DNA of 64,000 nt from Erwinia mallotivora (GCF_000590885.1 NZ_JFHN01000025.1:1-64000); one strand, 5' to 3'. Numbered from the stretch's first letter, positions 1 through 10,829 are shown. Translations and numbers: made by a program. The notes: generated by a model not told the origin, from the letters alone.

Positions 1-1221
<1,221 letters not shown>

Positions 1222-1299
1222 TCACCACATCAACCAGGCATTGCCTGAATTGTTGAATTTTAACGTAACAGAGAAGAATCAGGGAGGGAGAATTAGAAG

Positions 1300-1375
1300 T
1301 GGTGCTGATACCCAGAGTCGAACTGGGGACCTCACCCTTACCAAGGGTGCGCTCTACCAACTGAGCCATATCAGC
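1300..1375 (-). tRNA. thrT: tRNA-Thr (anticodon GGT)
   Basis: This 76-base gene folds as a cloverleaf. The acceptor strand begins GCTGATA, the anticodon loop reads TTGGTAA giving GGT, the T arm carries the GTTCGAC-type TpsiC loop, and CCA is encoded at 1300-1302. It is the last tRNA before tufB, the position of thrT in E. coli. Confidence 0.97.
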
Positions 1376-1381
1376 ACGGCT

Positions 1382-1456
<75 letters not shown>

Positions 1457-1648
1457 ATCCTGGAACTCGGCTACCTGTTCATTCTGTAGCTTTTGAATAA
1501 TAAGGAAAGCCTTACTATTCGAGTCAACCCGCATACGCTTGATGACTCCGACTGCGCATGAGCTCAGTCTAAAATCACTATGTCACTTCGACCCAGAGAA
1601 ATAATATGGTATTCCTCTGTGCCCTCAGCCTTAAACTCAAGGTTGAGA

Positions 1649-1733
<85 letters not shown>

Positions 1734-1745
1734 AGGGGTACTTGA

Positions 1746-1821
<76 letters not shown>

Positions 1822-1835
1822 ATCAAGTGACGCGC

Positions 1836-1864
1836 ATTCTAGGAAGACCGGCCGCGTGATGCAA
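1836..1864 (-). promoter_or_regulatory. Promoter of the tRNA-tufB operon
   Basis: On the minus strand, -35 TTGCAT (1859-1864) and -10 TAGAAT (1836-1841) are separated by exactly 17 bases. A GC-rich discriminator (GCGCGTC) follows, the usual mark of stringently controlled stable-RNA promoters. The sequence upstream is AT-rich, as expected for an UP or Fis region, but no specific Fis site is claimed. Confidence 0.85.
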
Positions 1865-2188
1865 CAAAAAAATTGCGATAAATGTTCTTATGCCTGTTAT
1901 TTGTGCAATTCTTCGCAAATTGCCACATACCACCAGGACTTTCGTTCAATTAATCACCTCTGTGGCGTTTTAATCACCAGCACTTTTAACCGATGCCCAT
2001 TGTTAAGCTGAATCTGTGGGCACTCCTGCCAGGTTTAAAAGGCGATCTTTTGCACCATCGCGGTCGTCCTGCACATTGATCGTGCATTGTTTTATTCATC
2101 TCACGTCAGATTTGCGCAGCCTGCCGCTTAAAACAGCCTGGATCGCTTATTGCATGATTAATATTTCATCATCAGTGGAGGACACAGC
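1865..2188. other. Intergenic region between tRNA promoter and GNAT gene
   Basis: No gene is supported in this stretch of more than 300 bases. It holds the upstream part of the tRNA-tufB promoter on the left and the GNAT leader on the right, which ends in a GGAGGA ribosome site at about 2177. No repeat or structured RNA was recognised. Confidence 0.6.
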
Positions 2189-2737
2189 ATGAAAATCGTA
2201 ATGATCAATGCCGCCACCCTGCCTGTTTATCGCAGTGAGCTTGCAAACCTGCTGTTGAACACCGCAACCCGCGACGCTCCTGATGGTGAACAACAACGTC
2301 TTTCGCGGCAACAGGCCGAGAGTTATTTCCACAGCCTGCGGGCAGCGCTCTCCAGAGGAGAGAGAAAATTGTGGATTGCCCGTGATGAACAGGGCATCAG
2401 TGGAAGTGTGCAACTGGAAATATGTCAGAAACCTGAAGGCAGAAATCGTGCGGAAATTCAGCAGCTTCTGGTTCACGATCGTGCGCGACGCCTGGGGACC
2501 GGCAGAAAGCTGATGGCGGCACTTGAACAGGAAGCGGTGAACCTGCAACGTGGTCTTCTTTATCTGGATACTCCAGCAGGTGGTGCAGCAGAGGCGTTCT
2601 ACCGCGCTCAGGGTTATCGCTGCCTGGGAGAGCTGCCCGACTTTTCCTGCTCCCCTGAGGGCTACTCACATGCCGCGGTGATCTACTACAAACGGTTGAT
2701 GGCGGCAAATCAGGTTATCCGCATGATTGCCAGCTAA
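2189..2737 (+). CDS. GNAT family N-acetyltransferase
   Basis: A 182-residue protein of the GNAT fold, which transfers acetyl groups from acetyl-CoA to amines. Motif A is visible at about residues 93-110 (LLVHDRARRLGTG), containing the RxxGxG acetyl-CoA pyrophosphate loop. The C-terminal AxxFYRAQGYRCLG matches the usual motif B tyrosine region. The substrate cannot be deduced. The ATG is preceded by GGAGGA at good spacing. It stands alone between the tRNA operon and coaA on the same strand as coaA, and a 200-base gap follows. A weak GCGGG/CCCGC hairpin followed by T-rich sequence near 2750-2790 may end its transcript. Confidence 0.85.
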   Translation: MKIVMINAATLPVYRSELANLLLNTATRDAPDGEQQRLSRQQAESYFHSLRAALSRGERKLWIARDEQGISGSVQLEICQKPEGRNRAEIQQLLVHDRARRLGTGRKLMAALEQEAVNLQRGLLYLDTPAGGAAEAFYRAQGYRCLGELPDFSCSPEGYSHAAVIYYKRLMAANQVIRMIAS

Positions 2738-2938
2738 TTATTTGATAAATGCGGGAGCCGTTGCGTTTGCACCCGCTGATTTTATTTTTCCTTCTGGTTC
2801 CTGCCCGTCTGGTGGTAATCTCCTGCGCATTGTTTTCTGAAATTTTCCTGAGCTTGTGAGCCGGAAGCGCACTCTTTGCCTCCTTCCCTCGTTTTTTTAC
2901 GCCACATCAGGCAAATTCTTGCTGGCAGAAACATCCAT

Positions 2939-3889
2939 ATGATTAAAAAAGAGTCCCTGCTAACCACACCCTATTTACAATTTAACCGCACACAATGGGC
3001 CGCCTTACGTGATTCGGTTCCGATGACCCTCAGCGAAGAAGAAGTCGCTCGTCTTAAAGGTATAAACGAAGATTTATCCATAGATGAAGTGACTGAAATC
3101 TATCTGCCGCTTTCTCGTCTGCTTAATTTCTATATCAGTTCTAATCTGCGTCGGCAGGCCGTACTGGAACAGTTTCTGGGTACCAACGGACAAAAAATCC
3201 CTTACATCATCAGCATTGCCGGTAGCGTGGCCGTTGGCAAAAGCACCACAGCGCGTGTTCTGCAAGCTCTGCTTAGCCGATGGCCAGAGCACCGCCGCGT
3301 TGAGTTGATTACCACTGACGGCTTTCTGCATCCTAATCAGGTGCTGAAAGAGCGCGGGCTGATGAAGAAAAAAGGGTTTCCTCAGTCATATGACATGCAC
3401 AGACTGGTGAACTTTGTTTCCGACCTGAAATCCGGAGCGGCTCAGGTTACCGCGCCGGTATACTCGCACCTGATATACGACGTAATCCCTGATGGAGACA
3501 AGGTTGTACAACAACCGGATATTCTGATTCTTGAAGGATTGAATGTGCTGCAAAGCGGCATGGATTATCCCCACGACCCACATCACGTATTTGTCTCAGA
3601 CTTTGTGGATTTCTCAATTTATGTTGATGCACCTGAAGATTTGCTACAGCACTGGTACATTAACCGCTTCCTCAAATTCCGTCAGGGGGCGTTTACCGAT
3701 CCCGATTCTTATTTCCACCATTACGCAAAATTGCCAGAGGCAGAAGCCATTACCATTGCCGGTCAGTTGTGGGAAGAGATCAACCTGATGAATTTGAAAG
3801 AAAACATCCTTCCAACCCGCGAACGTGCCAGCCTGATTATGACGAAAAGTGTTAATCATGCGGTCGATCTGGTGCGACTCAGAAAATAG
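2939..3889 (+). CDS. coaA: Pantothenate kinase (type I)
   Basis: CoaA phosphorylates pantothenate in the first, CoA-feedback-regulated step of coenzyme A synthesis. The product is 316 residues, the E. coli length, and is nearly collinear with it. The Walker A loop is GSVAVGKST at about residue 95, followed by the conserved TTDGFLHPN and YDMHRL segments. The frame is open upstream to 2876, but the ATG at 2939 aligns with the known N-terminus ([15 protein letters not shown]) and is chosen. The ribosome site is weak. Divergent orientation to the tRNA-tufB operon matches E. coli gene order; birA, its E. coli neighbour, is not present here. Confidence 0.96.
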   Translation: MIKKESLLTTPYLQFNRTQWAALRDSVPMTLSEEEVARLKGINEDLSIDEVTEIYLPLSRLLNFYISSNLRRQAVLEQFLGTNGQKIPYIISIAGSVAVGKSTTARVLQALLSRWPEHRRVELITTDGFLHPNQVLKERGLMKKKGFPQSYDMHRLVNFVSDLKSGAAQVTAPVYSHLIYDVIPDGDKVVQQPDILILEGLNVLQSGMDYPHDPHHVFVSDFVDFSIYVDAPEDLLQHWYINRFLKFRQGAFTDPDSYFHHYAKLPEAEAITIAGQLWEEINLMNLKENILPTRERASLIMTKSVNHAVDLVRLRK

Positions 3890-3894
3890 TCTCT

Positions 3895-3929
3895 GACCAT
3901 CGCGTCATGCGATGGTCCCCTCTTTTTTT
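3895..3929 (+). terminator. Rho-independent terminator of coaA
   Basis: The 9-base stem GACCATCGC/GCGATGGTC (3895-3903, 3909-3917) has a 5-base loop. It is followed by CCCTC and a run of seven T. It lies six bases past the coaA stop and overlaps the stop codon of the convergent esterase gene. Confidence 0.85.
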
Positions 3930-4822
3930 CTGCGTGTTTCCAGCCAGACAGCATAGGCTTCATCCCATATTGCTGCCGGACTCCCCGCTCTTCCCAAACC
4001 AAAGCCATGTCCGCCACGCGTAATTTTAATCTGCTCGACCGGCACCCCCATTTTACGGCAGGTATCATGCATGATCTGGCTGTTGTGCGGATTGGAAACA
4101 AGATCATCCTCCGCCTGCGCCAGAAACGTCGGCGGGAATTGCCGGGTGACATAGTTTTCCACCGACCAGCCGGCTTCGTCAGCCGCAGACGGATTTTCGC
4201 CCAGCAGCTCAAAGTGCGTATTGGTGTGGGTGTAAGGCGGTTCAAGGGTGATAACCGGATAAATCAGCCCCACGCTGTCTGCCAGCGGCCTGATCTGATC
4301 AAGGGGATCCTGCGGTTGATAGGTAATAAAGTCCGGTCGTGCTGCAACCATCCCCATCAGATGCCCCCCGGCGGAGAAGCCAAGCAGATGCACTTTGCGC
4401 TCCATTGAGCGTACCAGTCGAATCGCACGTTGCGCATCCTGCAAAGGTGCCAGCCGCCCTGCCCGCCATTTTTCACGCGGCAAACGGTAACTCAATACAT
4501 AAGCCGTATAGCCACGGGCATTCAGCCAGCGCGCCACGGGCCAGGCCTCGCCCCCCATTCCAATCCAGCGATAGCCTCCCCCTGCCGCAATCAGTACTGC
4601 CGCACCATTGGGATTCTCTGGCTGGAAACGTTGAATAGCCGGGCTGACAATATTCGACCAGGAACCATTAGCGGTAACATGTAAATCACCACTTGGGCCA
4701 CCGCCCCCCGGCGGCTCATCCTGCCAGAGAGGAATGATATCTTCGCGGGCAAACAGCTTCCCGGTTGTCATCGCAAGTAAAGTGGCGCCGGTACCCAGTA
4801 TTAACCGACGACGACTAATCAT
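3905..4822 (-). CDS. Alpha/beta-hydrolase esterase with Tat-type signal
   Basis: This 305-residue protein begins MISRRRLILG followed by a hydrophobic stretch, a likely twin-arginine signal, so it probably works in the periplasm. The nucleophile elbow GFSAGG places the catalytic serine near residue 150. EDD at about 238-240 and GGHGF with His near 272 complete the triad, and the oxyanion strand IAAGGGY is at about 78-84. These fit the acetyl-xylan-esterase/endo-xylanase-like esterase group. The substrate is probably a sugar ester but is not shown by the sequence. It is monocistronic, convergent with coaA, with its stop embedded in the coaA terminator. Confidence 0.8.
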   Translation of the reverse strand: MISRRRLILGTGATLLAMTTGKLFAREDIIPLWQDEPPGGGGPSGDLHVTANGSWSNIVSPAIQRFQPENPNGAAVLIAAGGGYRWIGMGGEAWPVARWLNARGYTAYVLSYRLPREKWRAGRLAPLQDAQRAIRLVRSMERKVHLLGFSAGGHLMGMVAARPDFITYQPQDPLDQIRPLADSVGLIYPVITLEPPYTHTNTHFELLGENPSAADEAGWSVENYVTRQFPPTFLAQAEDDLVSNPHNSQIMHDTCRKMGVPVEQIKITRGGHGFGLGRAGSPAAIWDEAYAVWLETRRKKEGTIA

Positions 4823-5054
4823 CTGACATCTCTTTCCTCTGTGACCCTCACTCTTGTTCCGTCGTGCCGAACAGCAGATTGCCGACAGACATTTTAAAGA
4901 TGCAAAGTGGGTGCCAATATATTCTGGTTAATGCAGGCAATCTGCCAGCCTTTGAATGAACGCGATTATTTTATCGGCATGGCGGTCCGATTTCTGCACC
5001 GCTTTTTATGCGATTTTGCCCTTTCCGGGCAAGAAAAATCATGCAACAGGGAAA

Positions 5055-5080
5055 ATCTGCCCGGGACAGGCCGGGCAGAT
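5055..5080 (-). terminator. Terminator hairpin downstream of yqhA
   Basis: The perfect 10-base stem ATCTGCCCGG/CCGGGCAGAT has a 6-base loop and lies nine bases after the yqhA stop. On the minus strand it is followed only by a short TTT run, so it is a strong hairpin with a modest T tract. Confidence 0.7.
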
Positions 5081-5089
5081 CGGGAAAGG

Positions 5090-5596
5090 TTAGCTGCTGG
5101 TGTATTTCTCACGGCGGGAGATGCCGTCCAGATACCCCATTACGAAGGCGGACAGCACGAAGGTCAGGTGGATAATGACGTACCACATCAGCTTATTGTC
5201 CGGAATATTTTTCGCATCCATAAATACCCGCAACAGATGAATAGAAGAGATAGCCACAATCGACGCTGCGACTTTGTTCTTCAGCGATCCGGAATCCATT
5301 TTTCCTAACCAGCTGAGTTTCTCCTTATGTTCGGAAATATCCAGTCTGGAGACGAAGTTTTCGTAACCGGAAAGCATCACCATCACCAGTAAGCCGCCCA
5401 CCAGAGTCAGATCGATCATCGACAGCAGCACCAGTACCAGATCGTTCTCCGCCATCGCCAACACGTTTGGCAACAGATGCAGAACTTCCTGGAAAAATTT
5501 GATCGTCAACGCCAGCAGGCCCAGTGACAACCCGAGATATACCGGTGCCAACAGCCAGCGCGAAGCATAAATTAGATTTTCAGTGAAACGTTCCAT
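5090..5596 (-). CDS. yqhA: YqhA/UPF0114 family membrane protein
   Basis: The protein has three to four hydrophobic membrane segments and near-identity to E. coli YqhA over most of its length, for example [11 protein letters not shown] and [20 protein letters not shown]. The reading frame is open to 5620, but the ATG at 5596 gives [18 protein letters not shown], which matches the E. coli start, so 168 residues are annotated. The function is unknown; the family is an inner-membrane protein of the UPF0114 group. It is transcribed alone and ends at the hairpin at 5055-5080. Confidence 0.92.
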   Translation of the reverse strand: MERFTENLIYASRWLLAPVYLGLSLGLLALTIKFFQEVLHLLPNVLAMAENDLVLVLLSMIDLTLVGGLLVMVMLSGYENFVSRLDISEHKEKLSWLGKMDSGSLKNKVAASIVAISSIHLLRVFMDAKNIPDNKLMWYVIIHLTFVLSAFVMGYLDGISRREKYTSS

Positions 5597-5681
5597 ATCA
5601 TCCCGTGAGCAATTTAACACGGCATCAGTATACCTGATGAGGGGGTAAATTCTGCATCAGGATACGGCATTAATCAGCAAT

Positions 5682-5927
5682 TTAACTGACTTTACCTGAC
5701 AACATGACCGGCTGGTCTGGCTGCTCAGACTCCAGCACACGCTGAATCTGGCGCTGGTAACCCATCATTCCTTGTGTCAGTTCGTCACCGGCAATAACAG
5801 GATCAATACAGTAAGCCGGTTCACACGGCACGGTAGCCGTGCTGGCCTGTGCAGTAAGGCTTCGGGCACTCACCACAGAAGGTTCGCCCATTGCCAGAGC
5901 GAGGATAATAAGAAGATATTTTTTCAT
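5682..5927 (-). CDS. Small exported protein of unknown function
   Basis: An 81-residue protein starting MKKYLLIILALAMGEPSVVSA, a clear Sec signal peptide with an AXA-like cleavage site. The short mature part contains two cysteines (CEPAYC) that could form a disulfide. I do not recognise the family. It lies 46 bases downstream of the MarA-like regulator on the same strand, so the pair is probably one transcript. This resembles the marA-marB arrangement, in which a regulator is followed by a small periplasmic protein. That parallel is positional only; the sequence does not resemble MarB as I know it. Confidence 0.6.
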   Translation of the reverse strand: MKKYLLIILALAMGEPSVVSARSLTAQASTATVPCEPAYCIDPVIAGDELTQGMMGYQRQIQRVLESEQPDQPVMLSGKVS

Positions 5928-5973
5928 TAGCTTGCCACCGTTGACGGACAGACCGCTGCCCGGACCCGGTAAC

Positions 5974-6306
5974 TCAGTGAAACTCGCGATGCTGGTTACG
6001 GTAGTCTTTGGGCGTCACATTAAAGTGCTTTTTAAACACGCGCTGGAAACATTGTTGTGAAGAGAAGCCCAGGTCGGTGGAAATAGTCATAATGGTTTTG
6101 CGTGAGCTGACCAGACTTTTTGCTGCCTCATCAAGCCGACGGCGGCGGATAAAGGTCCCCAGGGTAATGCCTTTTTTCTCTTTAAATGCACGCTGAAGAT
6201 GCCATTTTGAGTAGCCAGACCGGGCAGCAACCGCTTCAATATTCAGACCATCATCCAGATGCTCCTCAATCCAGTCGATAATGACATCCACAATTTCACC
6301 TTTCAT
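5974..6306 (-). CDS. MarA/SoxS/Rob-type AraC family regulator
   Basis: The 110-residue protein consists only of an AraC DNA-binding domain with two helix-turn-helix units, about residues 22-42 (IEAVAARSGYSKWHLQRAF) and 72-93 (IMTISTDLGFSSQQCFQRVF). The SGYSKWHLQR recognition helix is characteristic of the MarA, SoxS, RamA and TetD group, which activate efflux and stress genes. There is no ligand domain, so control would be by abundance, as for MarA. No marR-like repressor is next to it. It leads a likely two-gene unit with the small exported protein at 5682-5927. Confidence 0.85.
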   Translation of the reverse strand: MKGEIVDVIIDWIEEHLDDGLNIEAVAARSGYSKWHLQRAFKEKKGITLGTFIRRRRLDEAAKSLVSSRKTIMTISTDLGFSSQQCFQRVFKKHFNVTPKDYRNQHREFH

Positions 6307-6519
6307 TTATTCTCTCCTTCCAGCCCCGCCCTGCATGTTACGTTGCTGATTTGCGATGATGTTAAATTTCAATAGATTGTTTTTAATGAATAAAATAAAT
6401 ATGCAACTGATACTGTGACTTATGAAAATTTTCTGGAGTGAATGTTATAAAGATGCTTAAAATAGTTCAAATAGATAATTTGAATCCTGATTTATAGACA
6501 TAATCTATACAGAGGCCTG

Positions 6520-7419
6520 ATGTTAGATCTCAACCTGGTGCGGGTGTTCACCGCCATCTACGAAACCCGCAGCGTTAGCGGTGCTGCACAGCGTCTGTTT
6601 ATCACCCAGCCTTCCGCCAGTTATGCGCTGGCACGGCTACGCAGGGAAACCAACGATGAGCTGTTCAAGCGCAGTCGGAACGGGATGGAACCCACCCCCA
6701 ACGCCATGCAGCTGTATAAAGTGTTTAAAAAATCGCTGACGGGGATTGAGAAAGCCGTCGCTGAAACGCGCACTTTTGCCCCTGAAACATCGCGCCATAA
6801 ATTTCGCCTGGCGCTATCGGATCTGGGAGAGCTGTTACTCCTGCCGCGTCTGGTGGCACATCTGCGGCAGATGGCCCCCGGTGTGCAGCTGGAAGTAATC
6901 CCGGTAGAGATGCAAAAACTGGAAGAATGGTTGCTGACAGGCAGGATTGATGCCGCTATCTGTAATCGTAATGAATCTGTATTATCCGCCCGACGCGAGC
7001 TGATGATGCACCAACGCTACGTCTGCCTGCTGAATATTCACCATCCCCGGATCGGCCAGCAACTCTCCCTGGATGAGTATATGCATGAACAGCATGTCGT
7101 CGTTTCAGCTACCAGCGGATACGGTCTGGTGGAAGATCGTCTGAAGGAGTTCGGCCTGGAGCGGGAAGTTGTGGTTGAAGTACCGCATTTTGCCGCGCTG
7201 GGCGAGTTAATCGCCTCCAGCGAATTGTTAGTGACCCTGCCTTATAACGCCGCTGCAATTTATGTGCAGAGGGGAAATGGCCGGGTGCTGGAATTGCCCT
7301 TCCAGGTGGCTGATTCCGAAGTGTTTCTCTACTCTCATACTGAAATTGGTGATATCACCGCCAAAAGCTGGTTTTTCAATATATTGCGCCAGGTCGCCCC
7401 GATGATGATCTCCGCCTGA
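6520..7419 (+). CDS. LysR family transcriptional regulator
   Basis: This 299-residue LysR regulator has the N-terminal winged helix-turn-helix at about residues 5-62 (SVSGAAQRLFITQPSASYALARLR) and a type-2 periplasmic-binding-like effector domain after about residue 90. The order NLVRVFTAIYE followed by RRETNDELFKR is typical of the NodD/LeuO-like branch. The target is unknown. It is divergent from the MarA-like gene across 213 AT-rich bases and is followed, after 190 bases, by the FemAB-like gene on the same strand. Confidence 0.88.
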   Translation: MLDLNLVRVFTAIYETRSVSGAAQRLFITQPSASYALARLRRETNDELFKRSRNGMEPTPNAMQLYKVFKKSLTGIEKAVAETRTFAPETSRHKFRLALSDLGELLLLPRLVAHLRQMAPGVQLEVIPVEMQKLEEWLLTGRIDAAICNRNESVLSARRELMMHQRYVCLLNIHHPRIGQQLSLDEYMHEQHVVVSATSGYGLVEDRLKEFGLEREVVVEVPHFAALGELIASSELLVTLPYNAAAIYVQRGNGRVLELPFQVADSEVFLYSHTEIGDITAKSWFFNILRQVAPMMISA

Positions 7420-7495
7420 GCCAGGCCGTAAAAGTGGTTGTCTGTAAAAGGAAAACGGGCAGCCTGCTGAACGTAATGACAGATTCATTTGCAAC

Positions 7496-7527
7496 GGTGG
7501 CAGCAACTGCCACCAGGTATGCAGTTG
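7496..7527 (+). other. Two overlapping, mutually exclusive hairpins
   Basis: GGTGGCAG (7496-7503) pairs perfectly with CTGCCACC (7507-7514). CAACTGC (7504-7510) can instead pair with GCAGTTG (7521-7527). The two stems share bases and cannot form together. The element lies about 80 bases downstream of the LysR stop and 85 bases before the FemAB-like start. Confidence 0.5.
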
Positions 7528-7612
7528 GCAGAAGACATTGATCTTCAGCGTTAACCCCGTCACTTTAACGGCAGTGATTTTACTGCTGGCGGACTGAAAA
7601 CGGAGCGTATTG

Positions 7613-8752
7613 ATGTCACTTACCCTTCTGACCCGGCTGGCAGACCTTCCCGCCAGCCAGTGGGATTGCCTCATCCCTGACAGTCAGCCTTTCCTGCGCC
7701 ATGCCTTTCTCAGCACGCTGGAAGAGAGTGGCTGTGTGAATAATGAAACAGGCTGGCATTCTGAGCATCTGCTGTGGATGGAAAACGGCGAACTGCGCGC
7801 CGCCATACCGGGTTATCGCAAACGCCATTCAAGAGGTGAGTATGTGTTTGATCATGCCTGGGCGGATGCCTGTCAGCGTGCCGGTGTACCCTATTATCCC
7901 AAATGGCTGGCCGCTGTGCCTTTCAGCCCGGTCACCGGCGCACGTTTGCTGGGCGAACCTGACGCGGCGAGGCAGCTGTTGCAGGCGATCCCGGCGTTTT
8001 CAGCACAGGCCCAGTTGTACAGCGCACATATTAATTTCGGCAATGCACAAACCGCAGCGCTGATGGCTGATGAAAGTCAGTGGTTGCATCGCACTGGCTG
8101 TCAGTATCACTGGCATAATCCCGGCTATCGTGATTTTCAGGATTTTCTTGATACTCTGATGTCCCGTAAACGCAAACAGATCCGTAAAGAACGCGAGCTG
8201 GTTGCCAGCCAGGGCTTTGAATTTGAGTGGCTGGCCGGCCATCAGCTAAGTGAGGCGCAGTGGGATTTTATATATCACTGTTATGCCAACACCTATGCTG
8301 TTCGCGGCCAGCATCCCTATCTGACCCGTGAATTCTTCAGCCTGCTCAGCGAGAAAATGCCTGATGCAATCCGTGTGGTCCTGGCTAAGCAAAATGGCCT
8401 GATGGCCGCAATGGCTTTCAGCCTGGTAGACGGTCAATCTCTCTACGGGCGCTACTGGGGGTGTCTGGCAGAATTTAACCGACTGCATTTTGAAACCTGT
8501 TTCTGGCAGGGGATGGATTATGCCATTGCTCATCATCTGCCACGGTTTGATGCCGGCGCACAGGGCGAGCACAAGCTGGTGCGAGGATTTGAACCTGTTC
8601 TTACGCACTCCTGGCACTATTTGCGGCATGAAGGCCTACGGGCTGCGGTAGCAGACTATCTGCAACAGGAGCGGGAAGGCGTACTGGCCTGGATGGAAGA
8701 GGCGCGGGACGCACTCCCTTATCGTCGGGATGCAGGCGGCTTAACGGGCTGA
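7613..8752 (+). CDS. FemAB-like (DUF482) GNAT-fold acyltransferase
   Basis: The 379-residue product matches the FemAB-like/DUF482 family, double-GNAT proteins related to peptidoglycan-bridge aminoacyltransferases. Family marks visible are the HAWADACQRAGVPYYPKWLAAVPFTP-like segment, the SRKRKQIRKERE stretch, the YGRYWGC motif and FDAGAQGEHKLVRGFEP. The actual substrate in this family is not established. A TTG at 7610 is in frame, but ATG 7613 sits behind a GGAG ribosome site with good spacing and is chosen. It is convergent with the ABC exporter at 8867. Confidence 0.8.
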   Translation: MSLTLLTRLADLPASQWDCLIPDSQPFLRHAFLSTLEESGCVNNETGWHSEHLLWMENGELRAAIPGYRKRHSRGEYVFDHAWADACQRAGVPYYPKWLAAVPFSPVTGARLLGEPDAARQLLQAIPAFSAQAQLYSAHINFGNAQTAALMADESQWLHRTGCQYHWHNPGYRDFQDFLDTLMSRKRKQIRKERELVASQGFEFEWLAGHQLSEAQWDFIYHCYANTYAVRGQHPYLTREFFSLLSEKMPDAIRVVLAKQNGLMAAMAFSLVDGQSLYGRYWGCLAEFNRLHFETCFWQGMDYAIAHHLPRFDAGAQGEHKLVRGFEPVLTHSWHYLRHEGLRAAVADYLQQEREGVLAWMEEARDALPYRRDAGGLTG

Positions 8753-8866
8753 TTCAGGCCGCCCACCCTCCCTGACCTGCCGCATATGAGAACCTGACAG
8801 GCCCGATCCGCCAACGCAGGGAGCCCCTCCCGTACGTTGACAAGATGTTACCTCAGCAGGCCGGTT

Positions 8867-10702
8867 TTATTCTGATTCGCCGACGAAACCACCGGTCTGA
8901 TGCTGCCACAGGCGGGCATAAAGTCCTCCTTTAGCCAGCAGCTCGGCGTGGCTACCCATTTCGGCGATCCTGCCATGTTGCAGTACCACCAGCCGGTCCA
9001 TTCTGGCAATGGTCGACAGGCGGTGTGCGATAGCAATCACCGTTTTACCGGCCATCAGCGACTCCAGGCTTTCCTGAATTGCCGCTTCCACTTCTGAATC
9101 CAGGGCGGAGGTCGCCTCATCCATAATCAGGATTGGCGCATCTTTCAGCAGCACCCTGGCGATAGCAATACGCTGGCGCTGTCCTCCGGGGAGCTTCACT
9201 CCACGCTCACCAACATGCGCATCCAGCCCGTAACGGCCCTGTGAATCAGAGAGCATGGGAATAAACTCATCGGCTCTGGCCCGGTGGATAGTCTGCTGCA
9301 ACTCTTCTTCAGTGGCATCTGGCCGACCATATAACAGGTTGTCACGAATTGAGCGATGCAGCAGGGACGTATCCTGAGTAATCATGCCAATCTGCGCACG
9401 CAGGCTTTCCTGGCTGACATGCGCAATATCCTGGTCATCGATCACAATCCGGCCCCCATCGAGGTCATACAGACGCAACAGCAAATTAACCAGCGTGGAT
9501 TTTCCTGCCCCGGACGGCCCAATCAGCCCGATTTTTTCACCCGCACCGATCGCCAGCTGCAAATCCGTAATAACCCGACGCTCAGGTCCATAGTTAAAGT
9601 CCACGCCCTCAAAGCTGATTTGACCGCGTTGCACTTTCAGCGCCGCAGCCTGCGGTTTGTCAGTCACAGCGATAGGCTGGGCGATGGTTTTCAGACCATC
9701 CTGCACCATACCGATATTTTCAAAAATGCCATTCACCACCCACATGATCCAGCCGGACATATTGACAATGCGGATCACCAGACCGGTCGCCAGCGCGATA
9801 GCACCGACGCTGATCAGTGATTCTGTCCAGAGCCACAGCGCCAGGCCGGTCGTCGTCACAATTAACATGCCGTTAAGCGTGGTGATCACCACATCCATAT
9901 TGGTCACCATACGCCCCTGCTGGCGGGTTTTATCGGTCTGATCGCCAATCGCCTCACGCGCAAAGGAACGTTCCAGAGAGCTGTGCGCAAACAATTTGAG
10001 GGTGGTGATATTGGTGTAACCGTCGACGATAGTTCCCATCAGCCGGGAGCGGGATTCAGACGACGCGACAGAACGGGATTTCACCCTTGGCACAAAATAT
10101 CTCAGGCTGATGACGTACCCCAGGATCCACACCAGCAATGGGACCATCAACCGCCAGTCGGCCTCAGCAAACAGCACCAGCGAGGTAATGGCGTAGATCA
10201 GGACATGCCACAAAGCATCGACCGCCTGTACCGCAGAATCACGCAGCGCGTTACCGGTTTGCATAATTCGTTGAGCGATACGCCCGGCAAAATCACTCTG
10301 GAAGAAATTGAGGCTCTGGCGCAGCACGTAGTTATGATTCTGCCAGCGGATCATACTGGTCATGCCGGGGTTAATGGTCTGGTGCACCAGCAAGTCGTGC
10401 AGCCCGATAAAAACCGGCCGTAACAACAATGCCACCACCGCCATCCAGATCAGCTCACTGGCATGGTCACTGAAAAAACGCGCCGGCGGGGTACTGTTAA
10501 CCATATCGATAATGGTGCTCAGATAACGGAACAGCGCCACTTCAATCAGTGAGGCAATCAGCCCGACTACCAGTAGCATGGCGAAGCTTTGCCACACCTG
10601 ACGCAGATAATAGATATAAAAAGCCCAGACGCGATTTGGCGGTGTACTGGCGGGCGCATCCTGAAAAATGTCGATCAGTCGTTCAAAGCGGCGATACAGC
10701 AT
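8867..10702 (-). CDS. ABC exporter, fused membrane and ATPase domains
   Basis: A 611-residue half-transporter. An N-terminal six-helix export domain spans about residues 35-330 and an ATPase domain about 360-600. Walker A is GPSGAGKST (395-403), the Q loop is MITQDT, Walker B is ILIMDE (524-529) and the H loop is IAHRLS. The signature motif reads LPGGQ (504-508) instead of LSGGQ: the serine that contacts the gamma-phosphate in the dimer is proline. The architecture fits a homodimeric lipid or drug exporter of the MsbA/multidrug type; the substrate is unknown. It is transcribed alone, divergent from zinT. Confidence 0.9.
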   Translation of the reverse strand: MLYRRFERLIDIFQDAPASTPPNRVWAFYIYYLRQVWQSFAMLLVVGLIASLIEVALFRYLSTIIDMVNSTPPARFFSDHASELIWMAVVALLLRPVFIGLHDLLVHQTINPGMTSMIRWQNHNYVLRQSLNFFQSDFAGRIAQRIMQTGNALRDSAVQAVDALWHVLIYAITSLVLFAEADWRLMVPLLVWILGYVISLRYFVPRVKSRSVASSESRSRLMGTIVDGYTNITTLKLFAHSSLERSFAREAIGDQTDKTRQQGRMVTNMDVVITTLNGMLIVTTTGLALWLWTESLISVGAIALATGLVIRIVNMSGWIMWVVNGIFENIGMVQDGLKTIAQPIAVTDKPQAAALKVQRGQISFEGVDFNYGPERRVITDLQLAIGAGEKIGLIGPSGAGKSTLVNLLLRLYDLDGGRIVIDDQDIAHVSQESLRAQIGMITQDTSLLHRSIRDNLLYGRPDATEEELQQTIHRARADEFIPMLSDSQGRYGLDAHVGERGVKLPGGQRQRIAIARVLLKDAPILIMDEATSALDSEVEAAIQESLESLMAGKTVIAIAHRLSTIARMDRLVVLQHGRIAEMGSHAELLAKGGLYARLWQHQTGGFVGESE

Positions 10703-10829
10703 AGGGGGCTCACTTCACAGGCCAAAAAACGGATCTTAGTGCATTTTCGCCCGGCCTTGCGACAGTTAGTGCGCAACAGAATAAATCTCGCACCGGCAAA
10801 ACGGGTCAGCAGCTGCTCTTTTAACATAT

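Noticed and set aside
1457..1648. Extra tRNA or small RNA between glyT and tyrU
   Set aside because: No cloverleaf or clear hairpin-terminator structure was found in the 192-base spacer.
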